From the NCBI GenBank assembly GCA_964517355.1, contig CAZFCK010000008.1, positions 1 to 44,575 of the forward strand: 44,575 bases of DNA, read 5' to 3'. A program made the translations under genes and the position numbers. Of this stretch, positions 7,568-16,340 are shown piece after piece (within the stretch, counting starts at the first letter, position 1; each line of letters starts with the position of its first letter). Below the pieces are notes generated by a model. That model did not search any database. It worked only from the letters and a program-made list of their open reading frames with translations, and was not told the DNA's origin. The stretch comes from CAZFCK01 sp964517355 (GTDB lineage: Bacteria > Desulfobacterota > Desulfovibrionia > Desulfovibrionales > Desulfovibrionaceae).

Positions 7568-8221
7568 TTACACGATGACGTGGCGCTTGATGAACTGCAC
7601 CACTTCCTCGGGTTTGTCCAAAATGGTGTACATCTCCAGTTCGGATTCTTTGAGATAGCCGTTGCCGACCATGGTTTGCTTGACCCAGTCCAGCCAGCCC
7701 CGCCAGTAGTCGCTGTCATAGAGCACGATGGGGAAGGGCTTGATGCGCTTTGTCTGGCTCAATACCGAGGCTTCGGTGAGTTCGTCCAGTGTGCCGAGAC
7801 CTCCGGGGAGCACCACATAGGCCATGGCGTATTTCACGAACATTACCTTGCGAACAAAAAAATATTTGAATTCACAGGGTATATTTTGGTATTTATTCGG
7901 CGCTTGCTCCATGGGGAGACGGATGTTCAGTCCGACGGATTTTCCACCAGCCTCGGCGGCCCCTTTGTTCGCCGCTTCCATGATGCCGGGGCCGCCCCCG
8001 CTGATCACGGCGTAGCCGGCGTCAACCAAGAGGCGGGCCATAGTCACCGTGTCCTGGTAATGCTTATGCTCCATGGAAACCCGGGCGGAACCGAAAAAGC
8101 TCACGGCAGCGCCCAAATCGCCGAGGGTGTCGAAACCGTCCACGATTTCGGCCATTATTTTAAATAAGCGCCATGATTCGTGCATTGAAAGATCGTCGAT
8201 GAGGTATTGTTTGCTGGACAT
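7568..8221 (-). CDS. LOG-family nucleotide phosphoribohydrolase-like protein
   Basis: 217-aa Rossmann-fold protein of the LOG/TIGR00730 family, once annotated as lysine decarboxylase. The two signature motifs are present: GGGPGIMEAANKGA and PGGLGTLDELTE (PGGxGTxxE). Characterised members hydrolyse cytokinin riboside 5'-monophosphates or other nucleoside monophosphates to free base and ribose-5-phosphate; the substrate here is unknown. The N-terminus has about 35 residues before the first beta strand. GGAG lies 5 nt before the ATG. A family A repeat begins 33 nt upstream of the start codon, so the promoter must lie within or beyond that repeat. Confidence 0.88.
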   Translation of the reverse strand: MSSKQYLIDDLSMHESWRLFKIMAEIVDGFDTLGDLGAAVSFFGSARVSMEHKHYQDTVTMARLLVDAGYAVISGGGPGIMEAANKGAAEAGGKSVGLNIRLPMEQAPNKYQNIPCEFKYFFVRKVMFVKYAMAYVVLPGGLGTLDELTEASVLSQTKRIKPFPIVLYDSDYWRGWLDWVKQTMVGNGYLKESELEMYTILDKPEEVVQFIKRHVIV

Positions 8222-8253
8222 GTGGTCTCCATGTGTTCCTTAGATATGAGATA

Positions 8254-8412
8254 CGACTTTCGGACTAAAAGAAAAAAAGAATAAGGTCGCGGGCTTTCGC
8301 GCCCGCACGACGATTAGGGGAGGCCCCTGGACGCCGGAAAAATGACCTTTTATATCCTTAATTTTTGAACAAATACAGAATGTTATATTACTCGGTTTGC
8401 TCAGTAAAGTCG
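8254..8412 (+). repeat. Repeat family A, copy 2
   Basis: 159 nt from CGACTTTCGG to AAAGTCG. Contains the A-rich tract, the GTCGCGGGC/GCCCGCaCGAC hairpin, the block AGGGGAGGCCCCTGGA and the AT-rich tail AACAAATACAGAATGTTATA. Orientation is opposite to copy 1. Confidence 0.85.
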
Positions 8413-8428
8413 AGTATGAGAACCGTTA

Positions 8429-8581
8429 CGGCTTTCGAGTTAAAAGAAAAAAATAAAGTCACTGGCTTTCAGGCCAGAACGACGACCAGGGGAGGCCCCT
8501 GGACGCCGGAAAAACGACTTTATCATACCTATATCTAAACAAATGCAAAATGTTATAGTACACGCTTAACTCGGAAAGTCG
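8429..8581 (+). repeat. Repeat family A, copy 3 (tandem with copy 2)
   Basis: 153 nt, same orientation as copy 2 and only 16 nt after it. It starts GGCTTTCGAG and ends GAAAGTCG. It is the most divergent copy: the first hairpin reads CTGGC/GCCAG instead of GCGGGC/GCCCGC, which includes one compensatory G-C to T-A pair. The CCAGGGG/CCCCTGG hairpin is intact. Confidence 0.82.
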
Positions 8582-8895
8582 AGGCGGCCATGATAAACGG
8601 CTGATGTTATTACTCTAACAGGCCATAATTAATCATATCATGTGACGTGCCGCAATGAATTTCTTTCAGGGGGCGCTTTGGAAAACGTTTTTGCATGGGA
8701 GTGCCCTCTCTGGTGCCCTGTATAGCAGTTTTGTCTTTGCCGAGAGGAAGTTGTGCCATGTCTTTTTCTTGGACTTGCTGATAATTTCTTGTGTTTTTGT
8801 GTTTTTTATGGAAGCGCGATAGCTTTCTGGAAAAAACCCTTGAAAGTTACCGCTGCCGGGGGCAAGTAAAGGGGCAAAAAACTAAGGGGAACTTA
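8582..8895. other. Intergenic leader of the beta-CASP nuclease gene
   Basis: AT-rich sequence with no supported gene. A GATAAT hexamer at 8780-8785 could be a -10 element but has no good -35 at the right distance. The downstream frame is open from 8791, but those 35 codons do not resemble the protein family, so I treat them as untranslated. Confidence 0.4.
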
Positions 8896-10518
8896 ATGAA
8901 GGTACAACTTCTCGGCGCGGCGCAGACCGTGACAGGTTCTTGCTACATCATACAGGTGAACGACATCCGCTTTGCCGTGGATTGCGGCATGCACCAGGGA
9001 AACAGCGAGATTGAAAAGCGAAACCGCGGAATAAGCCACTATGATCCAAAGAATATAGACTTCTTTTGCATAACGCATGCGCATATCGATCATTCCGGTT
9101 TGTTGCCCCGTATGGTGCAGGAAGGATTTTCCGGCAGTATCTACGTTACGTCGGCCACCAAGGATCTATTGGAGATCATGTTGCTTGACAGCGCGCACAT
9201 TCAGGAGATGGAAACCTCATGGTTCAACAAGAAGCGTTTCCGGCATGGAGAAAAACCGTTGGAGCCGCTGTATACGCAGGATGACGCCGCGGCCACTTTT
9301 CCTTTATTCAAGCCGGTGCGTTACAATGAGCCTTTTGAACCCGCGCCTGGAATACAGGTGACGTACAAAGACGCGGGGCACATTTTGGGTTCCGCCTTTA
9401 TCGAGTTGTTCATCAAAGAAGACGGAAAGACCTATCGTCTTCTATTTTCTGGAGATTTGGGACGCCCCGATCAGTTGCTCATTCGCGACCCCAGTCATGC
9501 CGACGCCACGGACTATGTGTTTTTGGAGTCCACCTATGGCGATCGCAACCACAAAGACGAGCAGACCAGCCGCGAGGAATTGGCGGAGGCCATTGCCTAC
9601 AGCTACAAGCATGGCGAAAAGGTCATCATTCCGGCCTTTGCCGTGGAACGTACCCAAGAAGTGTTGTATTCCTTGCACATGCTCTCTGCCGAGGGTAAAT
9701 TGCCTCATGACATGCCCGTGTATGTGGACAGTCCCTTGGCCATTCGCGCCACGGAGATTTTTCGTAAGCATTCTGAGTTGTTTGACGACGAAACCCGGGA
9801 GCTTTTGAAAAACGGCGAAGATCCCTTAAAACTCCCCAATCTCACCTATACCTTACGCACTGAGGAATCCCAGGCCATCAACACCACGAAAGGGCCGGCG
9901 GTGGTCATCTCCGCAAGCGGCATGTGCAACGCGGGGCGCATCAAGCACCATTTGCGGCATAATCTTTGGAAAAAAGGCGCAAGTGTTGTTTTTGTGGGCT
10001 ATCAGGCCAAAGGCACGCCGGGGCGGCACATCGTGGACGGCGCGCAGAAGATTCGCGTGTTGGGCGAAGAAGTGGCGGTTCAGGCAAGAATTTTCACCAT
10101 TGGCGGATTTTCGGCTCATGCAGGGCAAAGTCAGATTCTGGACTGGCTGGGCGCTTTGCATGGACGTAGCAACGGCGTGGGGTTGCAGGTGTTCCTCGTC
10201 CACGGCGAGTATAAGGCGCAGCAGATCTTAGCGGATCTCATTCGGGAAAAATACGGCCTTAGGGTGCATATTCCGGCTTATCTTGAAGAACTGGCGCTTG
10301 AACCCGGGCAGGCTGCGGAGATACATACCGCTCCCGTCCAGATAAGCCAGCCGCGTATCGATTGGGAATACTTGCTGGCTGAGCAAGAGGCCAAAATCGG
10401 TGAGCTTCGCGTCCGGATTCAGGGGGTGCGCCAACGCCCCTGGGTTGACCAGGTGGATGTGCGCGACAGACTGCTTGAGATCCAAAGCGACCTCTCCAGC
10501 TTGATTTCGGAGTTATAA
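8896..10518 (+). CDS. Beta-CASP metallo-beta-lactamase ribonuclease
   Basis: 540-aa predicted zinc-dependent nuclease of the MBL/beta-CASP group (COG1236, RNA-specificity domain). The zinc motif HAHIDH is at residues 61-66. Later MBL motifs GHILGSAF, FSGDLG and ESTYGDR follow in order. The beta-CASP part holds IPAFAVERTQE, VISASGMCNAGR, GFSAHAGQS and VHGEYKAQ. The last 70 or so residues are a charged helical tail. Homologues are RNA exo- or endonucleases, but the substrate here cannot be read from sequence. AAGGGG lies 8 nt before the ATG at 8896. The rsmD start is 2 nt after its stop, so it heads an operon with rsmD, coaD and miaA, which fits an RNA-processing role. Confidence 0.92.
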   Translation: MKVQLLGAAQTVTGSCYIIQVNDIRFAVDCGMHQGNSEIEKRNRGISHYDPKNIDFFCITHAHIDHSGLLPRMVQEGFSGSIYVTSATKDLLEIMLLDSAHIQEMETSWFNKKRFRHGEKPLEPLYTQDDAAATFPLFKPVRYNEPFEPAPGIQVTYKDAGHILGSAFIELFIKEDGKTYRLLFSGDLGRPDQLLIRDPSHADATDYVFLESTYGDRNHKDEQTSREELAEAIAYSYKHGEKVIIPAFAVERTQEVLYSLHMLSAEGKLPHDMPVYVDSPLAIRATEIFRKHSELFDDETRELLKNGEDPLKLPNLTYTLRTEESQAINTTKGPAVVISASGMCNAGRIKHHLRHNLWKKGASVVFVGYQAKGTPGRHIVDGAQKIRVLGEEVAVQARIFTIGGFSAHAGQSQILDWLGALHGRSNGVGLQVFLVHGEYKAQQILADLIREKYGLRVHIPAYLEELALEPGQAAEIHTAPVQISQPRIDWEYLLAEQEAKIGELRVRIQGVRQRPWVDQVDVRDRLLEIQSDLSSLISEL

Positions 10519-10520
10519 AC

Positions 10521-11147
10521 ATGGGACACGGATTGCGCATCACGGCCGGCGCTTTTAAAGGGCGCGTGTTGAAAACCGCTGAGGGGCCAGGTTATCGCCC
10601 CGCCACTGCTCTTGTGCGCGAAGCGCTTTTTTCCATGCTGGAGGCCCGAGGATGCGTTTTTTCTGAGACTATGGCGCTTGATCTCTTTGCTGGGAGCGGC
10701 AGTCTTGGTTTTGAAGCGCTCTCACGTGGGGCGAAAGCGGCCTGGTTTGTGGAGAACGACGCCAGGGCCGCGGCCTTGATCAAAAAAAACGCGGCTATGC
10801 TTGGTTTGGACGCCGAGCGGGTGGCCGTGTTACAAAAGGATTTGTTTACGTTGCTGCCCCGCCGCCGGGAGTTGGGCGCGCCCGTTTTTGGGGTCGTTTT
10901 TGTCGATCCGCCATACGGCAAGGGGTTTTTGCAACGCAGCATAAAACAATTGGTGCAGTATGGCTGGACCAGGCCCGACGGGCTCGTGGTCGCCGAAGTG
11001 GAAGCTTCGTTACATCTGGATTTCACTAATATACATCCGCAGCTTGAGATAGAGACGGATCGTCGATACGGACAAAGTAGGATACTTGTATGGAGAACAG
11101 TAGAAGAGACAACCTCGCAATATACCCCGGAACCTTCGACCCCCTGA
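10521..11147 (+). CDS. rsmD: 16S rRNA (guanine966-N2)-methyltransferase
   Basis: 208-aa SAM-dependent methyltransferase acting on G966 of 16S rRNA. Motifs: GRVLKTAEGPGYRPATALVREALFSML at the N-terminus (family signature), LDLFAGSGSLGFEALSRGA (SAM binding) and FVDPPYG (catalytic DPPY). The recognisable domain ends near YGQSRILVW. The remaining 18 or so residues (RTVEETTSQYTPEPSTP) are translated from DNA that also encodes the coaD N-terminus in another frame. Start ATG lies 2 nt after the preceding stop, implying translational coupling. Confidence 0.94.
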   Translation: MGHGLRITAGAFKGRVLKTAEGPGYRPATALVREALFSMLEARGCVFSETMALDLFAGSGSLGFEALSRGAKAAWFVENDARAAALIKKNAAMLGLDAERVAVLQKDLFTLLPRRRELGAPVFGVVFVDPPYGKGFLQRSIKQLVQYGWTRPDGLVVAEVEASLHLDFTNIHPQLEIETDRRYGQSRILVWRTVEETTSQYTPEPSTP

Positions 11148-11602
11148 CATACGGCCACATGAGCCTTGTGAAACGGGGACTGACGATTTTTGATCGTATT
11201 ATCGTCGCTGTCGCCAAACATTCGACAAAGAATCCGTTGTTCAACCTTGAAGAACGCGTGGCCATGACAAAGGAGGCTTTTGCAGGGAATGACAGCGTGG
11301 AAGTGGAACCCTTTGAAGGGTTGTTGATGCGCTATGTGGAACAACGCGGGGCGCACGCCGTGCTCAGAGGGCTTCGCGCCGTGTCTGATTTTGAATATGA
11401 GTTTCAGATGGCGCTTATGAACCGCAAGCTCTCGAAAAAGGTGCAGACCGTTTTTTTGATGACGGATTACAGATGGTTGTATATCAGCTCGACAATCGTC
11501 AAAGAAGCGGCCAAGCACGGGGGCGACGTACGGGGATTGGTGCCCGATAACGTCTACTTCCGGATGATGGAACGCTACGGTTTTGATGTGCACTCAATAT
11601 GA
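11090..11602 (+). CDS. coaD: Phosphopantetheine adenylyltransferase
   Basis: 170-aa enzyme of coenzyme A synthesis that adenylates 4'-phosphopantetheine. Motifs: IYPGTFDPLTYGH at residues 11-23 (the TxGH nucleotidyltransferase motif), RGLRAVSDFEYEFQMALMNR and YISSTIVKE. The ATG at 11090 follows TAGGA by 7 nt and is the only sensible start before the IYPGTFDP strand. It therefore overlaps rsmD by 58 nt in a different frame, which is long for a bacterial gene pair. The stop TGA overlaps the miaA ATG by 4 nt. rsmD-coaD adjacency is widely conserved. Confidence 0.95.
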   Translation: MENSRRDNLAIYPGTFDPLTYGHMSLVKRGLTIFDRIIVAVAKHSTKNPLFNLEERVAMTKEAFAGNDSVEVEPFEGLLMRYVEQRGAHAVLRGLRAVSDFEYEFQMALMNRKLSKKVQTVFLMTDYRWLYISSTIVKEAAKHGGDVRGLVPDNVYFRMMERYGFDVHSI

Positions 11603-12537
11603 ATTCGCAAAATATCGTGCTTGTGCTCGGCCCCACAGGGGCGGGCAAGACATCCCTGTCTCTTTGTCTAGCAAGTGCATATGACGGGGGCGTGATCAAT
11701 GTGGATTCCCGGCAGGTTTACGCGGACTTCCCTTTGATCACGGCCCAGCCTACCCAAGCGGAACAGGCCTTGTGCCCGCATCGTCTTTACGGGTTTTTAC
11801 CTTGTGGAGAAAAAATAACGGCGGGGGCGTTTTCGCGGTATTGCCATCAAACAATATCCGAAATCGCGGGCATGGGCCTATTGCCCCTGCTGGTTGGGGG
11901 CACGGGTCTTTATGTTCGCGCCCTGCTGGATGGGTTGGCGCCCATTCCCGAGGTGCCGCAGGAAGTAAGCGCGGCTCTGGCTGCGGAACTTGAGCAGACG
12001 GGTCTGCCCGCTCTGCGTGCCCGGCTTGAACACGTGGACGCCCCCTATGCCGCGACCATTCACCCCAATGACAAGCAGCGGACCTTGCGGGCCCTGGAAG
12101 TGTGGACGGCAACGGGAAAGCCTCTTTCCTGGTGGCATGCACACCCCCCGGATGATGCCGGACGATACCGGGCGTTGAAGCTGGGGGTGGCGATGGAACT
12201 TGACGCGCTTGAAGTGCTGCTGGCGCGGCGCATAGATGTGATGCTGGAAGCTGGGGCGTTGGACGAAGCCCGAGCGGCGTTGAAGAATTGCCCGGATACA
12301 CAGGCGCCGGCCTGGAGCGGCATTGGATGCGCCGAGTTGTTGCGCCACTTGCAGGGCGAGTTGTCTCTGGAGGAGGCCAAGGCTCTGTGGCTGCGTAATA
12401 CGCGGGCCTATGCCAAACGCCAGATGACTTGGTTCCGTAAGGATACATCCATTGTCTGGGTAGAGCCCGGCGAACAGGGCCAGCGACGCGCCCTTGAGGC
12501 GGTATGCCGTTTTCTCGGCAAACGGGCAGCCGGGTAG
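11599..12537 (+). CDS. miaA: tRNA dimethylallyltransferase
   Basis: 312-aa enzyme that transfers a dimethylallyl group to A37 of tRNAs reading UNN codons, the first step to ms2i6A. P-loop GPTGAGKTS at residues 11-19, then the family motifs DSRQVY (residues 36-41), ITAQPT, LVGGTGLYVRALLDGL, GIGCAEL and TRAYAKRQMTWFRK. Normal length. Overlap with the coaD stop (ATGA) indicates coupling. The dimethylallyl donor depends on the MEP pathway, two steps of which are encoded by ispDF in this window. Confidence 0.96.
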   Translation: MNSQNIVLVLGPTGAGKTSLSLCLASAYDGGVINVDSRQVYADFPLITAQPTQAEQALCPHRLYGFLPCGEKITAGAFSRYCHQTISEIAGMGLLPLLVGGTGLYVRALLDGLAPIPEVPQEVSAALAAELEQTGLPALRARLEHVDAPYAATIHPNDKQRTLRALEVWTATGKPLSWWHAHPPDDAGRYRALKLGVAMELDALEVLLARRIDVMLEAGALDEARAALKNCPDTQAPAWSGIGCAELLRHLQGELSLEEAKALWLRNTRAYAKRQMTWFRKDTSIVWVEPGEQGQRRALEAVCRFLGKRAAG

Positions 12538-12796
12538 CCTGTGAGCCGCTATGACGTTTTTTCTTTGTTCACTGCCTGAGATAGACAAAAAGCAACACGG
12601 TTGTCGCCATAGTCCAGTAACTTGGGAAAGCGGCAACAAAAGACTCCCGCGAGGAGCACCTCTTGAAAAGGATTTTTTTTTTCGGGGGGGCTTGGCGGTG
12701 TGTCCTTAACCATTTTTTTTCATTGTCAATTGCCGCGTGGTCGGCACAATAAACGTAAAGGCCAAGGGCATCGCCGCAGACGTACAAGGAAAGATG

Positions 12797-14368
12797 ATGC
12801 AATCAAAGCAGTCACTGGAAGGAGCGCGGTCGCAAAAGTATTCCGGCCGCGTGATGGTCGTGCTCTTAGCCATCCTGTTTGCGGCCATGCCGTTGATGTC
12901 TTTTGATTTCGGTATTACGTGCGATGAACCGGACCATTACGACTACGGGCAGTTGACGCTTGATTTCTATACGTCGGGGTTTTCCGACAGATCCAGCTTT
13001 GATTACAAATGGAACTATCTGAACGGCGCGTTGTTCGACATGGCGGCCACGCTGGCGCAAAAGGCGTTTCCCGAAGTCAATCCCTATACCGTGCGCCATG
13101 TTTGCAATGCCTATGCGGGGTGGCTCGGCATCCTTGTCACCGGATTGCTGGCGCGACGTTTATTCGGTTCCTGGGCGGGCCCTCTCGCGGTCGTCTTCAT
13201 GGCCTTGACGCCACGATGGATGGGGCACGCCATGAACAATCCCAAAGATGTGCCCTTTGCCGCCGCATACGCCTTTGTGCTGTATGCTTTTACATTCGTG
13301 CGCCACACATATCCCTTTGTGACCTGGAAAAGCGCATCGTTGATAGTGGGGGCGGTGGCGTTGCTTATGAGCGTGCGCGCCGGCGGATTGGTGGTGATCG
13401 GCTACGCCGGGTTGTATCTGGGCGTTTTGGTTTTGCGCGACCGTCAGACGTGGAACCCGGTGAAAATGCTAAAGATCGGCGCGGTGTTCGCCGGAGGCGT
13501 GGCCGTGGCCTTGTGTTTGGGAGCTGCTTTTTGGCCTTGGGCATTGGACAACCCGTTTTTGAAGCCGTTAGAGGCCCTGCGGATCATCAGCGACTATCCC
13601 TGGGTGGGCGTTGTTTACATGAACGGGGTGCTTTACAGGGAATCCAATCTTCCGTGGCATTATATTCCCTGGATGTATCTCGTGACCACTCCCATGAGTG
13701 TTTTGGTGGGGTTTGCGGCGTCTCCATGGCTTATGTTCCGCCGAAGCGACAGGTGGAAGACGGCGGCGCTGTTTTTTGTCATTATTTTTCCTATCGCTTG
13801 GGTGATACTAACCAAGGCCGTTTTGTATAACGGCGTCAGGCACTTGCTTTTTATTATGCCCCCGCTTGTGGTGCTTGCCGCGGGAAGCTGGAGTGGAATT
13901 TTCGAGTTGGTGCGCACGCGCTGGAAACATATCATCCTGACTTTGCTGCTGATCTTGGGGTTGGCCCATGCCGTGTTGTCAAATATACGATATTATCCCT
14001 ACTTGACGTTGTATTTTAATGAATTCACCGGGGGTGTTTCCGGAGCGGTCGGCAAATACGATATGGATTATTGGGGCAACAGCTACAAGGAAGCGTTGGA
14101 GCGCGTTAAGGAAAGGCATCCGGAAATGGAGCGGCCAATCAAAATTTTTTCGCCCCATTTGATGTGTGGCGCCATAACCCGGGCGTACGCACGTTTCGAC
14201 CCACGCCTCGAATTCGTCGAGGAAGAGGATTATCCTACCGCAGACTACATTGTCACCTTGAATTTGTTGTTGCAGGACGACGTGTTGCGGTCATTGATGC
14301 TCATGCCGGGGGTGGAGGTGGTGGCTGTGGCAGGTTATCCGTTGTGCGTGATAGATCCGGTACATTGA
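12797..14368 (+). CDS. GT-C type membrane glycosyltransferase (ArnT/PMT-like)
   Basis: 523-aa polytopic membrane protein with about ten hydrophobic segments. The first loop carries CDEPDHYDY, an acidic motif like the catalytic D/E site in the first periplasmic loop of GT-C enzymes (GT39/GT83: protein mannosyltransferases, ArnT). PKDVPFAAAYAFVLYAF follows in the core. After the last membrane segment a soluble tail of about 115 residues contains VGKYDMDYWGNSYKEAL. It probably transfers a sugar from a polyprenyl-phosphate donor at the periplasmic face; the acceptor is unknown. The frame is open from a GTG at 12737, but AAGGA 6 nt before the second of two ATGs favours 12797. The SpoIID gene follows by 9 nt. 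Confidence 0.75.
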   Translation: MQSKQSLEGARSQKYSGRVMVVLLAILFAAMPLMSFDFGITCDEPDHYDYGQLTLDFYTSGFSDRSSFDYKWNYLNGALFDMAATLAQKAFPEVNPYTVRHVCNAYAGWLGILVTGLLARRLFGSWAGPLAVVFMALTPRWMGHAMNNPKDVPFAAAYAFVLYAFTFVRHTYPFVTWKSASLIVGAVALLMSVRAGGLVVIGYAGLYLGVLVLRDRQTWNPVKMLKIGAVFAGGVAVALCLGAAFWPWALDNPFLKPLEALRIISDYPWVGVVYMNGVLYRESNLPWHYIPWMYLVTTPMSVLVGFAASPWLMFRRSDRWKTAALFFVIIFPIAWVILTKAVLYNGVRHLLFIMPPLVVLAAGSWSGIFELVRTRWKHIILTLLLILGLAHAVLSNIRYYPYLTLYFNEFTGGVSGAVGKYDMDYWGNSYKEALERVKERHPEMERPIKIFSPHLMCGAITRAYARFDPRLEFVEEEDYPTADYIVTLNLLLQDDVLRSLMLMPGVEVVAVAGYPLCVIDPVH

Positions 14369-14377
14369 CACGCGCTC

Positions 14378-15922
14378 ATGTATAGCCGTTGCGCCATAGT
14401 CGTAATCGCTCTCTTGCATCTGCCTGCTGTTCTTTTTGCCGCGACCTTCGATCCCGCGCCTCTTGTGGAAAAAGCGGCAAAATTTCTGGAACAGGGCGAT
14501 GTTCTTGAGAGTGCCGACACGTGGGCGCAAATATACGGCCTCAGCTCCGATTCCGATCTTCGCGCCCAGGCGCTCGTGCGGCAAGGAGATATTGCGGCTC
14601 TTTTTCAAAGCGATCCGGATACGGCGTTGCAACTTTATGACCGCGCGCTTCATGAATTTCCGGAAAGCGCCGCGGTGGAGAACGCCTATTTCAACGCGGC
14701 CATGCTGCGCTACGGGAAGGGCGACGCCGCAGCCGCGGCAAAAGGGTTTTCAGCCTATCGGAGCAGGTTCCCGAAGGGAGCGCACGCGCAGACTGCGTCA
14801 TATATGCTGGAGCGCATCAAAGGGGAGGGGGCCCCTGTTTCTGCCCCTGTTCCTGCCCCTGAAACTGTGCGTGAAGCAAGTGAACCGGTGGTGCGTGTCC
14901 GCCTTGAACTTGCGGACGTGGTGACGTTAAGCGCCCCACATGGGGGGCACCTGCTTTTTCCTGACGGCAGTTGGGAAAGCGTTTTTCAAAACGATTTTCG
15001 TTTTTCCGTTTCAGCGGGCCGTCTATTGTGGGATGACCGCGAACTTGGCGGACAACTCACTCTGTTGCCTGAAGGCGGGAGTTTTTTGTGGCACGGGCAT
15101 CGGTACCCCGGAGAAGCCTCTCTGCAAGCGTACAAGGGGCGCGTGCTGCTCGTGAACCGTTTGCCGTTGGAAACGTATCTGTGGGGAGTGGTTCCCGCTG
15201 AAATGCCGGCGAGTTTCGCGCAGCAGGCATTGCGGGCGCAAGCCGTGGCCTCGCGCTCCTATGCCGCCGCGTTGTTGCGAGGAACCAGGGGCAAGCCATG
15301 GGATCTTCTGGCCAGTCGGCTTTCTCAGGTCTACAAAGGAGTGCGTGCGGGAGACGCGCGAATTCGTGACGCGGTGGAATCCACCCACGGCCAGGTGCTG
15401 CTTTACGATGGGAATCCCATATTAAGCTATTTTCATGCGCATAGCGGCGGCATGCTGGAGGATGACGCCGCCGTTTGGAACGGGGATTTGCCTTTTTACA
15501 CGGCGCGAAACGATGCAGCCAGCCAGGAGGCCAAAGACCTGCAGTGGGAAGTGACGGTATCCTATGCGGATCTGTCCGCCGCTCTTGAACGGGAGGGCTA
15601 CAAAGTGGGGCGCATCCGGCGGGTGTACCCCCTCTCACATACTTCTTCGGGGAGGTTGGAAACCATAGGCTTGGGCACGGATCACGGCGAAGAGCGGGTG
15701 CAAGCCACCGTGTTTCGGCGCGTAATCGGCACGGCCCGCATGAAAAGCACGCTTTGCGAGCTGGAGAGCAATGCCGGCCACGTCGTTATCACCGGCCGGG
15801 GTTTTGGTCACGGCGTGGGGATGAGCCAGTGGGGCGCCCAAGGCCTGGCCGCAGACGGGGTGCCGTATGATGAAATCCTGTCGTTTTATTATCCTGGCGT
15901 GGCGCTGGAGAAGCTCTGGTGA
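14378..15922 (+). CDS. TPR and SpoIID/LytB-domain cell-wall protein
   Basis: 514-aa exported protein. Signal peptide MYSRCAIVVIALLHLPAVLFA. Residues about 25-150 are tetratricopeptide-like repeats, then a Pro/Ala/Val linker (PVSAPVPAPET). From about residue 180 it is a SpoIID/LytB domain: VNRLPLETYLWGVVPAEMP, LRAQAVASRSYA, SYFHAHSGG and the C-terminal GFGHGVGMSQWGAQGLA. SpoIID is a lytic transglycosylase in spore formers; in Gram-negatives such proteins are thought to trim denuded peptidoglycan at the septum. No sporulation genes are present. The start has no clear Shine-Dalgarno sequence and probably depends on coupling to the glycosyltransferase gene 9 nt upstream. Confidence 0.88.
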   Translation: MYSRCAIVVIALLHLPAVLFAATFDPAPLVEKAAKFLEQGDVLESADTWAQIYGLSSDSDLRAQALVRQGDIAALFQSDPDTALQLYDRALHEFPESAAVENAYFNAAMLRYGKGDAAAAAKGFSAYRSRFPKGAHAQTASYMLERIKGEGAPVSAPVPAPETVREASEPVVRVRLELADVVTLSAPHGGHLLFPDGSWESVFQNDFRFSVSAGRLLWDDRELGGQLTLLPEGGSFLWHGHRYPGEASLQAYKGRVLLVNRLPLETYLWGVVPAEMPASFAQQALRAQAVASRSYAAALLRGTRGKPWDLLASRLSQVYKGVRAGDARIRDAVESTHGQVLLYDGNPILSYFHAHSGGMLEDDAAVWNGDLPFYTARNDAASQEAKDLQWEVTVSYADLSAALEREGYKVGRIRRVYPLSHTSSGRLETIGLGTDHGEERVQATVFRRVIGTARMKSTLCELESNAGHVVITGRGFGHGVGMSQWGAQGLAADGVPYDEILSFYYPGVALEKLW

Positions 15923-16029
15923 AACAAGCAGGGCGTATTCCGGCTCCTTGTTGTCGGGCGATGCGGATGGAATAAAACCGTTCATCAGCTATGGTGCATC
16001 GCCACCGGGAAAACGAATAGGGTTTTTGC

Positions 16030-16057
16030 GTGCCGCACAACAAAGGGACCGCGGCAC
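16030..16057. terminator. Stem-loop after the SpoIID gene
   Basis: GTGCCGC pairs perfectly with GCGGCAC across a 14-nt loop. No T-run follows, so a role as terminator is only possible. Confidence 0.3.
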
Positions 16058-16076
16058 GACTAGAGCATATGAACTG

Positions 16077-16232
16077 CGACTTTCGGACTAAAAGAAAAAA
16101 AGTATAAAGTCGCGGGCGTTCGCGCCCGCACGACGACCAGGGGAGGCCCCTGGACGACGAAAATCGACCTTTTTATCCTTAATTTTTAAACAAATACACA
16201 ATATTATAGCGCACTGTTTACTCAGAAAGTCG
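16077..16232 (+). repeat. Repeat family A, copy 4, nested in family C sequence
   Basis: 156 nt from CGACTTTCGG to GAAAGTCG with both internal hairpins. CTAGAGCAT lies just before it (16060-16068) and AGATGCTCTT just after it (16255-16264). Family A therefore appears to sit inside a family C element, as if one inserted into the other. It lies between the convergent SpoIID and GspE/PilB genes. Confidence 0.85.
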
Positions 16233-16239
16233 AGATCAT

Positions 16240-16340
16240 AACTTTGAAAAAGTAGAGATGCTCTTTTGCATTTCCCTGAAACAACATACATTGTTTCAGG
16301 GGTGAATCTTATCCAAAGGCGAAAATGCGCTAAGCTACAT
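16240..16340 (+). repeat. Repeat family C, partial copy
   Basis: AGATGCTCTT, TGCATTTCCCTG, CTGAAACAA/TTGTTTCAG and GGCGAAAATGCGCTA occur here in the same order as on the minus strand of 1187-1297, with scattered differences. The last bases overlap the 3' end of the GspE/PilB gene. Confidence 0.7.

Noticed and set aside
8254..8581. Possible CRISPR array because of two tandem repeats
   Set aside because: Units are about 155 nt with a 16-nt gap, have inverted ends and no spacers of regular size; no cas gene is present.
10592..11593. A 333-codon minus-strand open frame over rsmD and coaD
   Set aside because: Both plus-strand genes have intact catalytic motifs; the antisense product is low-complexity and motif-free.
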